A DNA stretch of 35,435 nt from Chloroflexota bacterium. Its GTDB lineage: Bacteria > Chloroflexota > Anaerolineae > Anaerolineales > Anaerolineaceae. Below are positions 14,863 to 24,275 of this stretch, one piece after another (the first letter of the stretch is position 1; every line of letters starts with the position of its first letter). The position numbers and the translations under genes are program-made. The stretch covers positions 1 through 35,435 of the forward strand of contig JAAZNW010000075.1 in assembly GCA_012798065.1 (NCBI GenBank), in the 5' to 3' direction. The notes under the pieces are model-generated. The model ran no database searches and was not told the origin of the DNA. It worked only from the letters and a program-made list of their open reading frames with translations.

Positions 14863-17265
14863 ATGGACGAAAAGACCCTCCAGACCCTTGAATTTCCACG
14901 GGTGATCGAAAAACTGCAGGATTACGCCTCCTTCAGCGCTTCTGCTGAGCTGTCACGGGCGCTGAAGCCGGCGCCAAACCTCAAAGAAGCCCTGGAAAGA
15001 CAGACGCTCACCACTGAAGCGCGCCTGCTGCTCAACCTTAAGGCGGATATCAGCGTGGGTGGCGCGCACGATATCCGCCCGTTGCTCAACCTGGCCAGCC
15101 GCGGGGGAGTGCTCACTGAAGCGGAGCTGCTTTCGGTGAGCGGCACGCTCATGGCCTCGCGCGACCTCGCCCGGCATTTTGACAAATTTAAAGAGCGCGC
15201 CCCCCACCTGGCGGAGATCGCCGCTTTCTTTCCGCCCCCGCCAGGGATCATTGAAGCCATCTCGCGCTGTATTTCTGAACGCGCCGAGGTGCTGGACAAC
15301 GCATCCGCCAAACTCTCGTCAATCCGCTCTGAGATCAGGGTTTCGCACGACAGGTTGCTTTCGCGGTTGGAACGCATGATTGGTGACACCCGCAACCTTC
15401 CCATGCTGCAGGAACCTATCATCACCCAGCGTAACGGGCGTTACGTCATCCCCTTAAGGGCTGAGTTTAAAGGCCGGCTCAAATCGATCGTGCATGACCA
15501 GTCTTCCTCCGGCGCGACCCTCTTCGTGGAACCCCTGGCGGTAGTGGAATTGAACAACCGCTGGCACGAGTTGCAGCTGCAGGAGCGCGACGAGGTGCGG
15601 CGCATCCTGACCGAACTTTCAGGTCGTGTCGGCGCCGAAGCAGAAGCCATCAACGGTATCGTTTCAGCCCTGGCGCGCTTCGACTTCTGCCTGATGTGCG
15701 CCAAATACGCCGAGGATTTACGCGCCTGCGAACCCATCCTGCGCCCCGTTTCCCCGCCGCGTGATGGCAGTCACCCTGGTACAGTCATCAAGCTCCACCA
15801 GGCACGCCATCCGCTCTTGAGCCCTGAGAGCGTGGTCCCCATTGATATCGACCTCGACGCGGAAACCTTCGCCCTGGTCATCACCGGTCCAAACACCGGC
15901 GGCAAGACCGTTACCCTTAAAACGATGGGGTTGATGGTGATGATGGCGCAGGCGGGGCTGCATATCCCCGCGCAATCGGGCTCCGAACTGAGTTTTTTTG
16001 ACAACGTGTTTGCTGATATCGGTGATGAGCAATCCATCGAGCAATCCCTCTCTACTTTCTCCGGGCATATCACCACCATTGTGCGCATTCTTGAACGCGC
16101 GCGTACCAAAACGCTGGTACTGCTGGATGAACTCGGCGCTGGAACCGACCCGCAAGAAGGCTCCGCCCTGGCGCGTGCCATCCTGCTGCACCTGGTGGAA
16201 AAACGGATTCCCTGCCTGATCGCCACGCATTACCCCGAACTGAAAACACTGGCGCACGCCACAACCGGGGTGGTGAACGCCAGCATGGAATTTGACCTGA
16301 AAACCCTTCGCCCCACCTACCACCTTACCATCGGAATTCCCGGCCGCTCCAACGCGCTGCTCATCGCAAAAAGGCTGGGGCTGCCGGAGAGCATTCTCGA
16401 CAATGCCAGGAAAATGATCGATCCCTCGGAACTGGTATCAGATGAACTGCTGAACGAGATTCACCACCAGCGCGAAGTGGCGCGCAAGGCGCGTTCTTCA
16501 GCAGACCGTGATCGTTCGCTGGCCAATAATCTGCGCCAGGAGTTGACCCGCCGACTGGAAGGGATTGAGGACGAACGCCGCGCCGTGCTGGAAGAAGCCC
16601 GTGATGAAGCTGAAAAGCAGCTTGCTGAACTGAAAAGCGAAGTGCAGGCGCTGCGCAAGCAACTGCGACAGACACGCCAGCCGCAACCCGAGATCGATAC
16701 GATGGTTGAAAAGCTCGAAGTGCTCGCGCAGAAGATCGACCAAAAGCCGCGCCAAAAAACCACCTCTCCCAACCTGCCTGCCCCCGCGCTGCGCGCTGGA
16801 GTCAAAGTAAAACTGCGCTCGCTGAAACTTGAAGGCGTGATCACCTCCATAAACGAAGACGATGCAGAAGTGATGGTGGGGAACCTGCGCGTGAAGGTCA
16901 AAACGAGCGACCTGACCCCCGTGGGCGAAACCGACCCAGGCATTGAAAAAAGCAAAACCACCGCGCCGGTGCGCTTACCCGCTCCCAAACCCGCTGCGAC
17001 CCTTTTCATACCGACACCCGGTATGGAGCTGGACCTGCGTGGTATGCGCGCAGAAGATGCGCTGGACAAACTGGATGCCTACCTGGCGGAGGCTTACGCC
17101 AGTGGCATGCCCTTTGTGCGCATCATCCACGGCAAAGGCACCGGGCGCCTGCGCCAGGTCATCCGCGAAGCCTTACGGGATTCTGCATGTGTCAGTACGT
17201 ATGAAGAAGGTGGGGAAAAAGAAGGCGGAGAAGGCGTGACGATCGCACATTTAAGCGAAGATTGA
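14863..17265 (+). CDS. mutS2: MutS2 family endonuclease/ATPase with Smr domain
   Basis: About 800 residues from the ATG at 14863, beginning MDEKTLQTLEF, the normal MutS2 opening. It has an N-terminal clamp/core (about 1-320), a MutS-type ATPase with Walker A TGPNTGGKT near 342-350, and LLDELGAGTDPQEG as Walker B and signature. A long coiled coil (about 520-625), a KOW-like stretch near 650-690 and a C-terminal Smr nuclease domain (about 718-795) with LDLRGM and HGKGTGRLR follow. MutS2 acts on branched DNA to limit recombination, and in Bacillus subtilis it also rescues collided ribosomes, splitting them through the Smr and KOW parts. The frame extends 31 codons further upstream, but that part overlaps the divergent promoter and is unlikely to be translated. 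Confidence 0.97.
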   Translation: MDEKTLQTLEFPRVIEKLQDYASFSASAELSRALKPAPNLKEALERQTLTTEARLLLNLKADISVGGAHDIRPLLNLASRGGVLTEAELLSVSGTLMASRDLARHFDKFKERAPHLAEIAAFFPPPPGIIEAISRCISERAEVLDNASAKLSSIRSEIRVSHDRLLSRLERMIGDTRNLPMLQEPIITQRNGRYVIPLRAEFKGRLKSIVHDQSSSGATLFVEPLAVVELNNRWHELQLQERDEVRRILTELSGRVGAEAEAINGIVSALARFDFCLMCAKYAEDLRACEPILRPVSPPRDGSHPGTVIKLHQARHPLLSPESVVPIDIDLDAETFALVITGPNTGGKTVTLKTMGLMVMMAQAGLHIPAQSGSELSFFDNVFADIGDEQSIEQSLSTFSGHITTIVRILERARTKTLVLLDELGAGTDPQEGSALARAILLHLVEKRIPCLIATHYPELKTLAHATTGVVNASMEFDLKTLRPTYHLTIGIPGRSNALLIAKRLGLPESILDNARKMIDPSELVSDELLNEIHHQREVARKARSSADRDRSLANNLRQELTRRLEGIEDERRAVLEEARDEAEKQLAELKSEVQALRKQLRQTRQPQPEIDTMVEKLEVLAQKIDQKPRQKTTSPNLPAPALRAGVKVKLRSLKLEGVITSINEDDAEVMVGNLRVKVKTSDLTPVGETDPGIEKSKTTAPVRLPAPKPAATLFIPTPGMELDLRGMRAEDALDKLDAYLAEAYASGMPFVRIIHGKGTGRLRQVIREALRDSACVSTYEEGGEKEGGEGVTIAHLSED

Positions 17266-17277
17266 ATGAATGGATAA

Positions 17278-17312
17278 GGCCGATAGTGATTCTCCCTATA
17301 ACACTACCGGCC
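17278..17312. terminator. Hairpin between convergent mutS2 and the large regulator gene
   Basis: GGCCGATAGTG and CACTACCGGCC form an 11-bp stem with one mismatch around a 13-base loop. No U-rich tail follows on either strand, so this may be a 3'-stabilising hairpin or a weak terminator shared by the convergent genes. Confidence 0.4.
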
Positions 17313-17376
17313 TCATGTGCGCAGTCTCCCTTTGACTGCAGCGATAACGGCTAACGTATGTACACTTATACAACCT

Positions 17377-20300
17377 TTACGTTGACATATCGTTGACATA
17401 ACGTCTCCATTTGTTGCGAAATTTCTGAAAAGAACCTTTGATCGCCGGTGACTCGGCGTGCAAAGCGATGCCAGCCAGCAGTTCTTTCACCCTCGTTCGC
17501 GCGCGCCCACCTGTGTCATCCCCTTTTTTGGTCATGCCAATGATCTTCCTCAACGCCAGAAATTCCATCCAAACATTCTGGCTCGCAGCCATGCGCTGCT
17601 GCAGTTCACAATAACCCGCCAGCGCGCGGGCTTGATCTCCACGCAATTCTGCTAAAGCCGCGGGTACCCAGCTTTCAAAGACGTCGTGATTCAGCAATTC
17701 GCGACGAGAGATCTCCTGCTGTAACGCGTCCGTTTGATGCTCAAACTCCTCAAGGGTTGTCTTTTCCAGGAATAACAACAGCGCATACATACGCGCTTTT
17801 AACCCAATCCCGGCGAAGTTTTTTTGTTTTGCCTCCTTGATGGAACGCTGTATCAGTTCTAACGCATCTGTATTTTTTCTCTCATCCGCCAGCATGACCG
17901 CCGCCAGCGAACGGCTTTCAACCGCCGGGTAATTAATGACATTGGAACGAAAGACCTGGTCATAATATCCGTGCGCTTTGTCGTTCGCCCTCAACGAACG
18001 GAATATATCTCCTTTAATTTTTACCGCCTGGATAAAAAGCTTTTCCTGGGGGAAATTGGCTTCTCTGCGATGCACCCGGTCGATAAAATACCAGCTCTTA
18101 TCCAGGTCTCCATTGTGCAGGTACGCCATTGCCGCCACCAGTTCCAACAGCGAGAGCCAGAACCGTACCTGCAGAGTCTCTGCCATCGAGTGATTCACGC
18201 GGAAGGTTAGCAGGGCTTCTTGAACGCGCCCGTTATAATATTGCGCCATTGCCAGGAGCGCGTGACCCTGCACCCTGGCTGAACGTCTTTTTACCAGCAC
18301 GCTAAGCCTGGCCATCTCGGCGGCGATTTTTTCAGCCTTGCCAGGCTCTCCAAAGAAAATGTGCAAGATACAGATGTAAGAAAGGATGTTCACGCGGTTA
18401 TCAAGCGAATCCTGGTCTTTCGTTGCGGGATCGCGTTTCAAGGCGTCCGTGAGCAGTTCATATGCTCGTGTGTATTCATCCCTCCCAAACTGCATAATCC
18501 CCAATCGAGATAAAGCTTTGATGAGCTCCGCGTCGTACCCGGTGTTGGACAGGTAAAAGATGGCCCGCTGAAAATAATCCGTTGATTTTTCATATTCATA
18601 CAAGAAATCTGCCGCTCTACCCAAACCGCTTAGCCCGGTACCAATAAGCAGCAGGCTGTGCGTCGCTTCTCCAACCTCCAGGCAGCGCTGATAAATTTTT
18701 TCGCAGGTGCGCGAATCATCCTGGTCGTGGGCATAGTTCCCCCACTCATTCGCCGCCTGGTAAATGACAGACTCGTCATATCCTGCCGGTAACCTGCTGA
18801 TCAAATCCAAAGCCCGGCCATATGAAAGATAGGTTTCGTCTTTTGAATACTTTGAACCCGCGTACCTTCCTGCTTCCAACCACGCCTTCACAGCCGGCTG
18901 TGTCTCTCCAGCCGTTTCAAAATGAAAGGCGATTTCTTTTGCAAACGCAGGCTGCCTGGGACGGCGACTGAGCAGCGCTTTCGCCGCCCGTAAATGCAGG
19001 CGCCTCTTTTCTGCAGGGCCCAATTGGTCCAGGATTATTCCGCGTTCCACCTCGCGGCTAAACACATAACTTCCTTCCGTCCTGTCCTCAAGATTGGCGC
19101 TTATAAAGCCTTTCAGGCTCAACTCATTCAAAGCCGCCACCAGGGCTTCGTCAGTTATGCCGGTCATCTCTTCAACGACATCTATGTAGAAAGTCCTCCC
19201 TAAAACCGCCGCCGCTGACAGCGCCGCCGCAGAAGCCTTTTCCAGCAGGTTCATCTTTCCTCTGACCAGCCTGACAATGGATTCTGGCGGAGAACAGGCG
19301 CCAAAATCAGAAAGCTGATCACTGGATATATTTTTCTGCTGCATCGCTCTCAAACACTCGATCAAAAAAAACGGGTTGCCGCCCGTCTGGCTTTGCACTT
19401 TTTTCACCAGGGCTTCGTCAGCCGTCTTACCGAAAATGCGCTGCACGAAAAGGCCAATCTCACGCTTCTGCAGCGCGACCAGGCGGATCGTTTCCAGTTT
19501 TCGCGACCTACTCCTGCGCTGCAACAATGCGTCTAAATCCGGGTTGTCCCCTTCAGGAGAAACCAGAATGACCAGCAACCCGTATTGATCGAAGAACTTG
19601 TGTTCAATCAAGAAAGAAATCAAGGAAATACTCGCCTGGTCCATCCACATCGCGTCATCCAGAACAAACAATAGCGGGCGGTTAGAGGCGGTGATTTTTA
19701 AAAGGTTGAGGAAGGCATAAAAGACATTCTCCAACACGCGTTGCGGCTCTCCAGCGGAAACAGGCAGCGTGAACCCCTCTGTTCCATGGAGTACATGGTA
19801 ATAAAAATGAGAAAGCAATTGCCGGTCAGAAGGCTCGAGCGCCTGCCATACAACTTCCTGAATCTGATCGCGTAAAGGCTGTGTCAATGCCATAAACGGG
19901 GTATTTCGCCCCAGGGGTAGAGAGCGGCAGTAAAGCAGAGCCGGGCTGTACGGCTGGGTAATGTAAAATTGTTTCAACAGCCTGGTCTTCCCGATTCCCT
20001 CTTCGCCCTGAACCAACAGAACGCCGCGTTTTCGCAGCGCCTGGTTGAGCAGCTCCAGTTCATGTTCCCGGCAAATGAAAGGAGGTTCATCCTCTTCTTG
20101 TTCAGGCCAATCCGTTGGGAGATGGTTTTCAATCTCTTTCCTGGCAATCGCATCCGTCTTAAAAGCCGTGAACCGCGCCGGCAGCTCTTCCTCTTGCTGC
20201 TGGTAAAGTTTTTCCATGTAGGTGATGTAATCGATCATTTCCTGAATTCGCCCGGTATCCCGCAGGCAAATGAGCGCCAGGTAATTCCAATCTTCGTCAA

Positions 20301-20907
20301 ACGGGTTGATATCAATTCCTTTTCCCAACCAGATTAACGCTTCCTCCAGGTTCCCCCCGGAAATATAATGATCTACCAGGCGGTCAACGATCTTGATCCT
20401 GGAATATCGATAAGCCTGGTTGGTCAACTCCATCCAGTTCTCAAATCCAGCCGCGTTGTCGAGAGTAGTGCCCTGCATAAAACGGTTTGCGCGGCACAGG
20501 GCGAAACCCTCCTTCATCTGCGCTACCATCCACTCGGGCAGGGCGGATCCTCTGTACATTTCTGAACTGCTCATCAGCGGCGTGATCAACCTGTCCATCT
20601 CTCGGGAATCCACCCAGACGCGTTCTGGATTTAAAAACAATTGTTCGCCTTCTGAAAAAATCAGGTCGGTAAGCCCAATGCTGGTGCGCAGCCGGCTCAA
20701 GGCTTCTCGAAGGTTTTTTCTGGCGATTTCTTCTGGCGCATCAGGCCAGAACAGATTGCAAATCTCTTCACGCGTGACCGGGTTGTTTTGCGCAGCCAGA
20801 TAGAAAAGTAGCGCCCGGTTCAGGCGGCGCTTGATGAGCACCGGCCTGTCTTCCAGTGTCACCTCCGGCGGTCCCAGCAGCAAGATCTTTAATTTAGGGG
20901 TATCCAT
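17377..20907 (-). CDS. SARP/BTAD-AAA-TPR transcriptional regulator (MalT-like large ATPase)
   Basis: A 1176-residue cytosolic regulator. Residues about 7-100 form an OmpR/SARP-type winged helix, including NLREALSRLRTSIG. About 105-240 is a helical BTAD-like domain. An AAA/NACHT-like ATPase follows with Walker A GEEGIGKTR near 301-309 and Walker B LLFVLDDAMWMD near 410. From about 650 on there are many TPR-like helical repeats. Such proteins usually couple binding of a signal molecule or partner, plus ATP, to gene activation; the ligand here is unknown. Unlike MalT the DNA-binding domain is N-terminal and no LuxR-type C-terminal domain is visible. The ATG lies 17 bases after recN, so it is probably co-transcribed with DNA-repair genes. 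Confidence 0.88.
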   Translation of the reverse strand: MDTPKLKILLLGPPEVTLEDRPVLIKRRLNRALLFYLAAQNNPVTREEICNLFWPDAPEEIARKNLREALSRLRTSIGLTDLIFSEGEQLFLNPERVWVDSREMDRLITPLMSSSEMYRGSALPEWMVAQMKEGFALCRANRFMQGTTLDNAAGFENWMELTNQAYRYSRIKIVDRLVDHYISGGNLEEALIWLGKGIDINPFDEDWNYLALICLRDTGRIQEMIDYITYMEKLYQQQEEELPARFTAFKTDAIARKEIENHLPTDWPEQEEDEPPFICREHELELLNQALRKRGVLLVQGEEGIGKTRLLKQFYITQPYSPALLYCRSLPLGRNTPFMALTQPLRDQIQEVVWQALEPSDRQLLSHFYYHVLHGTEGFTLPVSAGEPQRVLENVFYAFLNLLKITASNRPLLFVLDDAMWMDQASISLISFLIEHKFFDQYGLLVILVSPEGDNPDLDALLQRRSRSRKLETIRLVALQKREIGLFVQRIFGKTADEALVKKVQSQTGGNPFFLIECLRAMQQKNISSDQLSDFGACSPPESIVRLVRGKMNLLEKASAAALSAAAVLGRTFYIDVVEEMTGITDEALVAALNELSLKGFISANLEDRTEGSYVFSREVERGIILDQLGPAEKRRLHLRAAKALLSRRPRQPAFAKEIAFHFETAGETQPAVKAWLEAGRYAGSKYSKDETYLSYGRALDLISRLPAGYDESVIYQAANEWGNYAHDQDDSRTCEKIYQRCLEVGEATHSLLLIGTGLSGLGRAADFLYEYEKSTDYFQRAIFYLSNTGYDAELIKALSRLGIMQFGRDEYTRAYELLTDALKRDPATKDQDSLDNRVNILSYICILHIFFGEPGKAEKIAAEMARLSVLVKRRSARVQGHALLAMAQYYNGRVQEALLTFRVNHSMAETLQVRFWLSLLELVAAMAYLHNGDLDKSWYFIDRVHRREANFPQEKLFIQAVKIKGDIFRSLRANDKAHGYYDQVFRSNVINYPAVESRSLAAVMLADERKNTDALELIQRSIKEAKQKNFAGIGLKARMYALLLFLEKTTLEEFEHQTDALQQEISRRELLNHDVFESWVPAALAELRGDQARALAGYCELQQRMAASQNVWMEFLALRKIIGMTKKGDDTGGRARTRVKELLAGIALHAESPAIKGSFQKFRNKWRRYVNDMST

Positions 20908-20924
20908 GAATCGATTCCGCGTTT

Positions 20925-22655
20925 TTATGCAGCAGCTTGCCGTTCACGCGCTCGAGAGAGCAGCTCGCGGGCAGCGCCCAGACTGGATAGACTGATGCTG
21001 CCGTTCATTAACGCGAGTTCTTCAATGCGTTCATCTTCTCCCAGTCTCTTCACCCCGGTCAGGGTGCGTTGGTCGATAACGCTTTTGCTCACCTTGTAAT
21101 GTTCATCGCCAAAGGCTGCCAGCTGCGGCAGGTGTGTTACGCACATCACCTGGTGTCGCCTGGCCAGGCGCCACATCTTTTCACCAACCACCGAACCTAC
21201 CCTGCCGCCAATGCCCTGGTCGATTTCGTCAAAAATGAGCGTGGGAATATGGTCAGCCTGTGCCAGCACATTTTTCAACGCCAGCATCAAGCGCGAAGTT
21301 TCACCACCCGAAGCGATCTTGACCAGCGGTTTTAATCCCTCCCCGGGGTTAGGAGCGATGAGAAACTCCACTTCATCCAGACCAGACTCTTTAAGGTCAA
21401 CCTTAAGCGCGTCCTGCGGCATCAGTCCATCCAGCTCCGGCAGCTCGTTGAACCAAACCGAGAAGCGCGCACCCGCCAGGCTGAGGTCATTCAATTCAGA
21501 TTCCACTTCCTGGCCCATACGTTGCGCGGCTTGCCTGCGCAAACGGCTTAAGTTTTCACCCGTGCCCAGTGTTTTAAGGATCGCCGCGTTTTCCTCTTGC
21601 TCCAGTTCCTCTATCCGTTCGCCTGCGTGCTGCACTTTTTCCAGTTCACGCCTGGCTGAGAGGCCAAATTCATTCACCGCTTCGACCGTGCCGCCGTATT
21701 TTCGCTGTAATTGATGGATCAACTCCAGGCGCTCTTCCACCTGCTCCAGTCGCCTGGGATTGAACTCGATTCCATCGAGGTAGGCGCGCAGGTCACGGCT
21801 GAGTTCAGTAAGCGTTGTGCTGGCTTCTTCCAGCTGGTCGACAAGCCCAACCTGCTGCGAGTCAACTCGCGCCAGCGCTGCGAGAAGCTTGGAAGCCTGC
21901 CCCAACAGCTCCGATGCGGATGAGGTTTCAGGCGAGCCTTCATCCAGGATGTTGAGAACCTCCTGGGTGTTGGTGGTAAGCACCTCCGCGTTTGCCAGGC
22001 GGTTGCGCTCCTGTTCCAGTTCCTGTTCCTCGCCGGGCTGCAAACGGGCGGCTTCAATTTCCTGCGCCTGAAAGGCGAGCAGTTCCTGACGACGCGCGGC
22101 CTCCCGTTCCAGCTCACGTAAAGCCTTCAACTCCTTGCGAATTTGCTGTAAGGCGTGAAATTCCGTCTGGTAGGCTTCTAAAGCCGCGGCACAACCCGCG
22201 AACCTGTCCAGCAGGTCGAGGTGTGAACGAACGTTCAAAAGCGATAGGTGCTCTGATTGCCCGTGAATATCCACCAGCAGGCTGCCAAGCTCTTTGAGCA
22301 GGCTCACATTCACGCTGCGACCATTCACCCTTGAGACACTGCGCCCTTCAGCGCGGATCTCGCGCCCCAGGGAAAGAAAAGGTTCGCCTTCAAATAAACC
22401 CTCGCGCTCGAGTATGGCGGAAACCTGCTCACGGCAGGCAGCGGGGATATCGAACAGCGCTTCAAGCATCGCGCGGTCTTCACCCTGGCGCACCAGGCTG
22501 CCATCCACCTTTCCGCCCACCAGCGCCATAATGGCATCCAGAATGATGGATTTACCGGCGCCGGTTTCACCCGTGAAGATCAACAGCCCGTTATCCAGGG
22601 TTAGTTCCAGTTTGTGGATGATTGCGAAGTTCTCGATGCGCAGCTCTGTCAGCAT
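20925..22655 (-). CDS. recN: DNA repair protein RecN
   Basis: A 576-residue SMC-like ATPase of double-strand-break repair. It begins MLTELRIENFAIIHKLEL with Walker A TGETGAGKSIILDA at about 28-41. The coiled-coil arms span roughly 150-350. The C-terminal half holds the signature SGGETSRLMLALK and Walker B TLIFDEIDQGIGG, followed by VMCVTHLPQLAAFGDEHY. RecN gathers broken DNA ends for RecA-dependent repair. It follows the B-box gene after 10 bases and precedes the large regulator by 17 bases. No LexA-like box was identified upstream. Confidence 0.97.
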   Translation of the reverse strand: MLTELRIENFAIIHKLELTLDNGLLIFTGETGAGKSIILDAIMALVGGKVDGSLVRQGEDRAMLEALFDIPAACREQVSAILEREGLFEGEPFLSLGREIRAEGRSVSRVNGRSVNVSLLKELGSLLVDIHGQSEHLSLLNVRSHLDLLDRFAGCAAALEAYQTEFHALQQIRKELKALRELEREAARRQELLAFQAQEIEAARLQPGEEQELEQERNRLANAEVLTTNTQEVLNILDEGSPETSSASELLGQASKLLAALARVDSQQVGLVDQLEEASTTLTELSRDLRAYLDGIEFNPRRLEQVEERLELIHQLQRKYGGTVEAVNEFGLSARRELEKVQHAGERIEELEQEENAAILKTLGTGENLSRLRRQAAQRMGQEVESELNDLSLAGARFSVWFNELPELDGLMPQDALKVDLKESGLDEVEFLIAPNPGEGLKPLVKIASGGETSRLMLALKNVLAQADHIPTLIFDEIDQGIGGRVGSVVGEKMWRLARRHQVMCVTHLPQLAAFGDEHYKVSKSVIDQRTLTGVKRLGEDERIEELALMNGSISLSSLGAARELLSRARERQAAA

Positions 22656-22665
22656 TCCCAGTCCT

Positions 22666-23199
22666 CTAAATGCGGATGCCTTTCAGGCGGTAAAAAACAG
22701 TGCTGGCTGCCAGGATGGCGTAAACGGCCGGCCAAAGCAAATTCAACAACCCACCAGCGGTGTGGATATAGAAATTTATCAGGGCAAACAGCGTGTTCGC
22801 CACTGGCACAACCAGCCCGCCGACCAGCGTGGCCGCCACTGCGATAACGGGTATCGGTTTTGAGCGCCGGCGTCGAATTACAAAGCGTACGGCTTCGGCG
22901 ATGATCATTCCCGCCACCGGCGCCAGCAGGATGGTGAAAAAACCGAACAACCCGGCGATAAGGCTGCCCAGAGATGAAAGCACACCCGCGGTGAGAAAGG
23001 TGAGCGGGTAATCCCACCAGCGCGCGGTTTCAAAAATCCTTTGCTGCCCTTTCACGCATTCCTTGCAACGGTAACCTGTGGGTGTGAGCACCGCGCACGA
23101 CAGGCAAATTGGTTTTTCGCAACGGTTGCAGCGCAGCAACGTTTCGCGCTGGGGATGCGCATAACAGTGCATTGATTCTGATGTTGCTTCTTCTGCCAT
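22666..23199 (-). CDS. B-box-type zinc-finger membrane protein
   Basis: A 177-residue protein. The first 50 residues hold eight putative zinc ligands (C12, H15, C24, C27, C32, C35, C45, C48) in the pattern C-Y-A-H-P...C-N-R-C...C-L-S-C...C-K-E-C, a B-box-like double zinc site. Four hydrophobic helices follow (about 65-85, 88-108, 118-137 and 145-170), with an RRRRSK cytoplasmic-type loop between the second and third. Similar zinc-finger membrane proteins are common and uncharacterised in Chloroflexota and Actinomycetota. Its ATG overlaps the nadK stop by one base (TAATG), suggesting translational coupling. Function unknown. Confidence 0.83.
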   Translation of the reverse strand: MAEEATSESMHCYAHPQRETLLRCNRCEKPICLSCAVLTPTGYRCKECVKGQQRIFETARWWDYPLTFLTAGVLSSLGSLIAGLFGFFTILLAPVAGMIIAEAVRFVIRRRRSKPIPVIAVAATLVGGLVVPVANTLFALINFYIHTAGGLLNLLWPAVYAILAASTVFYRLKGIRI

Positions 23200-24062
23200 T
23201 AAAAATCACCAATAGAAGGATTTTGTTCCATATAGTTGCTCAGGTTACGGTAGAAGTAACCCGGTTCCTGAAAAACGACGAATTTCACCGAAAGGTCGCT
23301 GGCAGTCACCGTCACGCGGTCTTGATTGCTGATAAGCGCCGGTTCGTGCCCGTCCACGCTCATCACGGCCTCGTGGTCGCTGTCTACTGTGATCACCACG
23401 CTGGCGCCTTCTGGCAAGATCACCGCCCGGTCCATGGAGAGATGCGGCGCCACCGGCATGATGAGGATATTGCGCAGTTCCGGGGGCATGATCGGCCCGC
23501 CCACCGCCAGCGCGTAAGCCGTGGAGCCGGTGGGAGTCGAGGCGATCAGCCCATCCGCCACGTAACTCGCCAGCGGGTAGCCATCCACCTCGGCGTGAAT
23601 GCGGATGGGACGCACCACCTGTCCGCGGGCGACCACCACCTCGTTAATCACCTGGCTGGTGCGTAATCGTTCATCGCCGCGCCACTGCTGGGCTTGCAGC
23701 ATCATACGATTCTCGACCTTGTAATCTCCAGCCAGCAACCGCGGCAGCGTGTCAGCCCAGTCTTCTCGCGAAAGCTGCATAAGAAACCCGAACTTCCCCA
23801 GGTTGATCCCCAATATGGGCAGTCCCTGCGGAGCCGCGAGGTGACCGGCGCGCAGCATGGTGCCATCTCCGCCCAGGGCAATGAGCAGGTCATATTCCCC
23901 CTGGCTGATCTTCCTGCGCAGGTGCTGGTTGTCAGTGGTGGTGACAGTACTGCTTACGCCGTGCGACTTCAGCCACTGCTGAATAACCGCGCCTTCTGAC
24001 AGGGTATCGGTCGACCCCGGCCGCACCACGATCGCAATACGGTGAACAGATGGCGTAGACAT
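23199..24062 (-). CDS. nadK: NAD kinase
   Basis: About 287 residues from the ATG at 24062. The enzyme phosphorylates NAD+ to NADP+ in the cytosol. Hallmarks are the GGDG motif near 64-67 within LIALGGDGTMLRAG, GINLGKFGFL, NEVVVARG and DGLIASTPTGSTAYALAVGGP. The frame extends 12 codons further upstream, but the preferred start matches the family's N-terminus and has a -10 box directly upstream. It heads the nadK/B-box/recN/regulator gene string; a nadK-recN neighbourhood is common in bacteria. Confidence 0.96.
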   Translation of the reverse strand: MSTPSVHRIAIVVRPGSTDTLSEGAVIQQWLKSHGVSSTVTTTDNQHLRRKISQGEYDLLIALGGDGTMLRAGHLAAPQGLPILGINLGKFGFLMQLSREDWADTLPRLLAGDYKVENRMMLQAQQWRGDERLRTSQVINEVVVARGQVVRPIRIHAEVDGYPLASYVADGLIASTPTGSTAYALAVGGPIMPPELRNILIMPVAPHLSMDRAVILPEGASVVITVDSDHEAVMSVDGHEPALISNQDRVTVTASDLSVKFVVFQEPGYFYRNLSNYMEQNPSIGDF

Positions 24063-24071
24063 GGTTTCTTT

Positions 24072-24077
24072 ATTATA
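24072..24077 (-). promoter_or_regulatory. -10 box of nadK; nearly leaderless
   Basis: TATAAT on the minus strand ends 9 bases before the nadK ATG at 24062, predicting a leader of at most a few bases. No ribosome binding site is visible. The -35 region is poor. The 213-base gap between nadK and the upstream translin-like gene otherwise shows nothing recognisable. Confidence 0.5.
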
Positions 24078-24275
24078 ACGAAGTTTAATCGGGCGCATGA
24101 ATACTCATCACCAACCGTAACGGGGTCATGACGCGTCTGGCTGTGGTGTTCATATGTCGCGCCATCATCACGAGATTTAACAGCCGACAATGTAAAGTAA
24201 CGGCTACGCAGATAACCTGTGTGGTCTTTTATGTTTCTTTTCAGAAGTGAAGAATTTCCCCATGAACGCCTGGTG

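Noticed and set aside
15718-16323. Long antisense frames opposite mutS2 (and similar ones opposite other genes)
   Set aside because: They mirror high-GC codon structure of the sense gene, show no family motifs and no ribosome binding sites.
17383-17403. Direct repeat of GTTGACAT with promoter-like hexamers at the end of the large regulator gene
   Set aside because: The repeat encodes the C-terminal residues of the regulator, and no suitably spaced -10 box follows on either strand.
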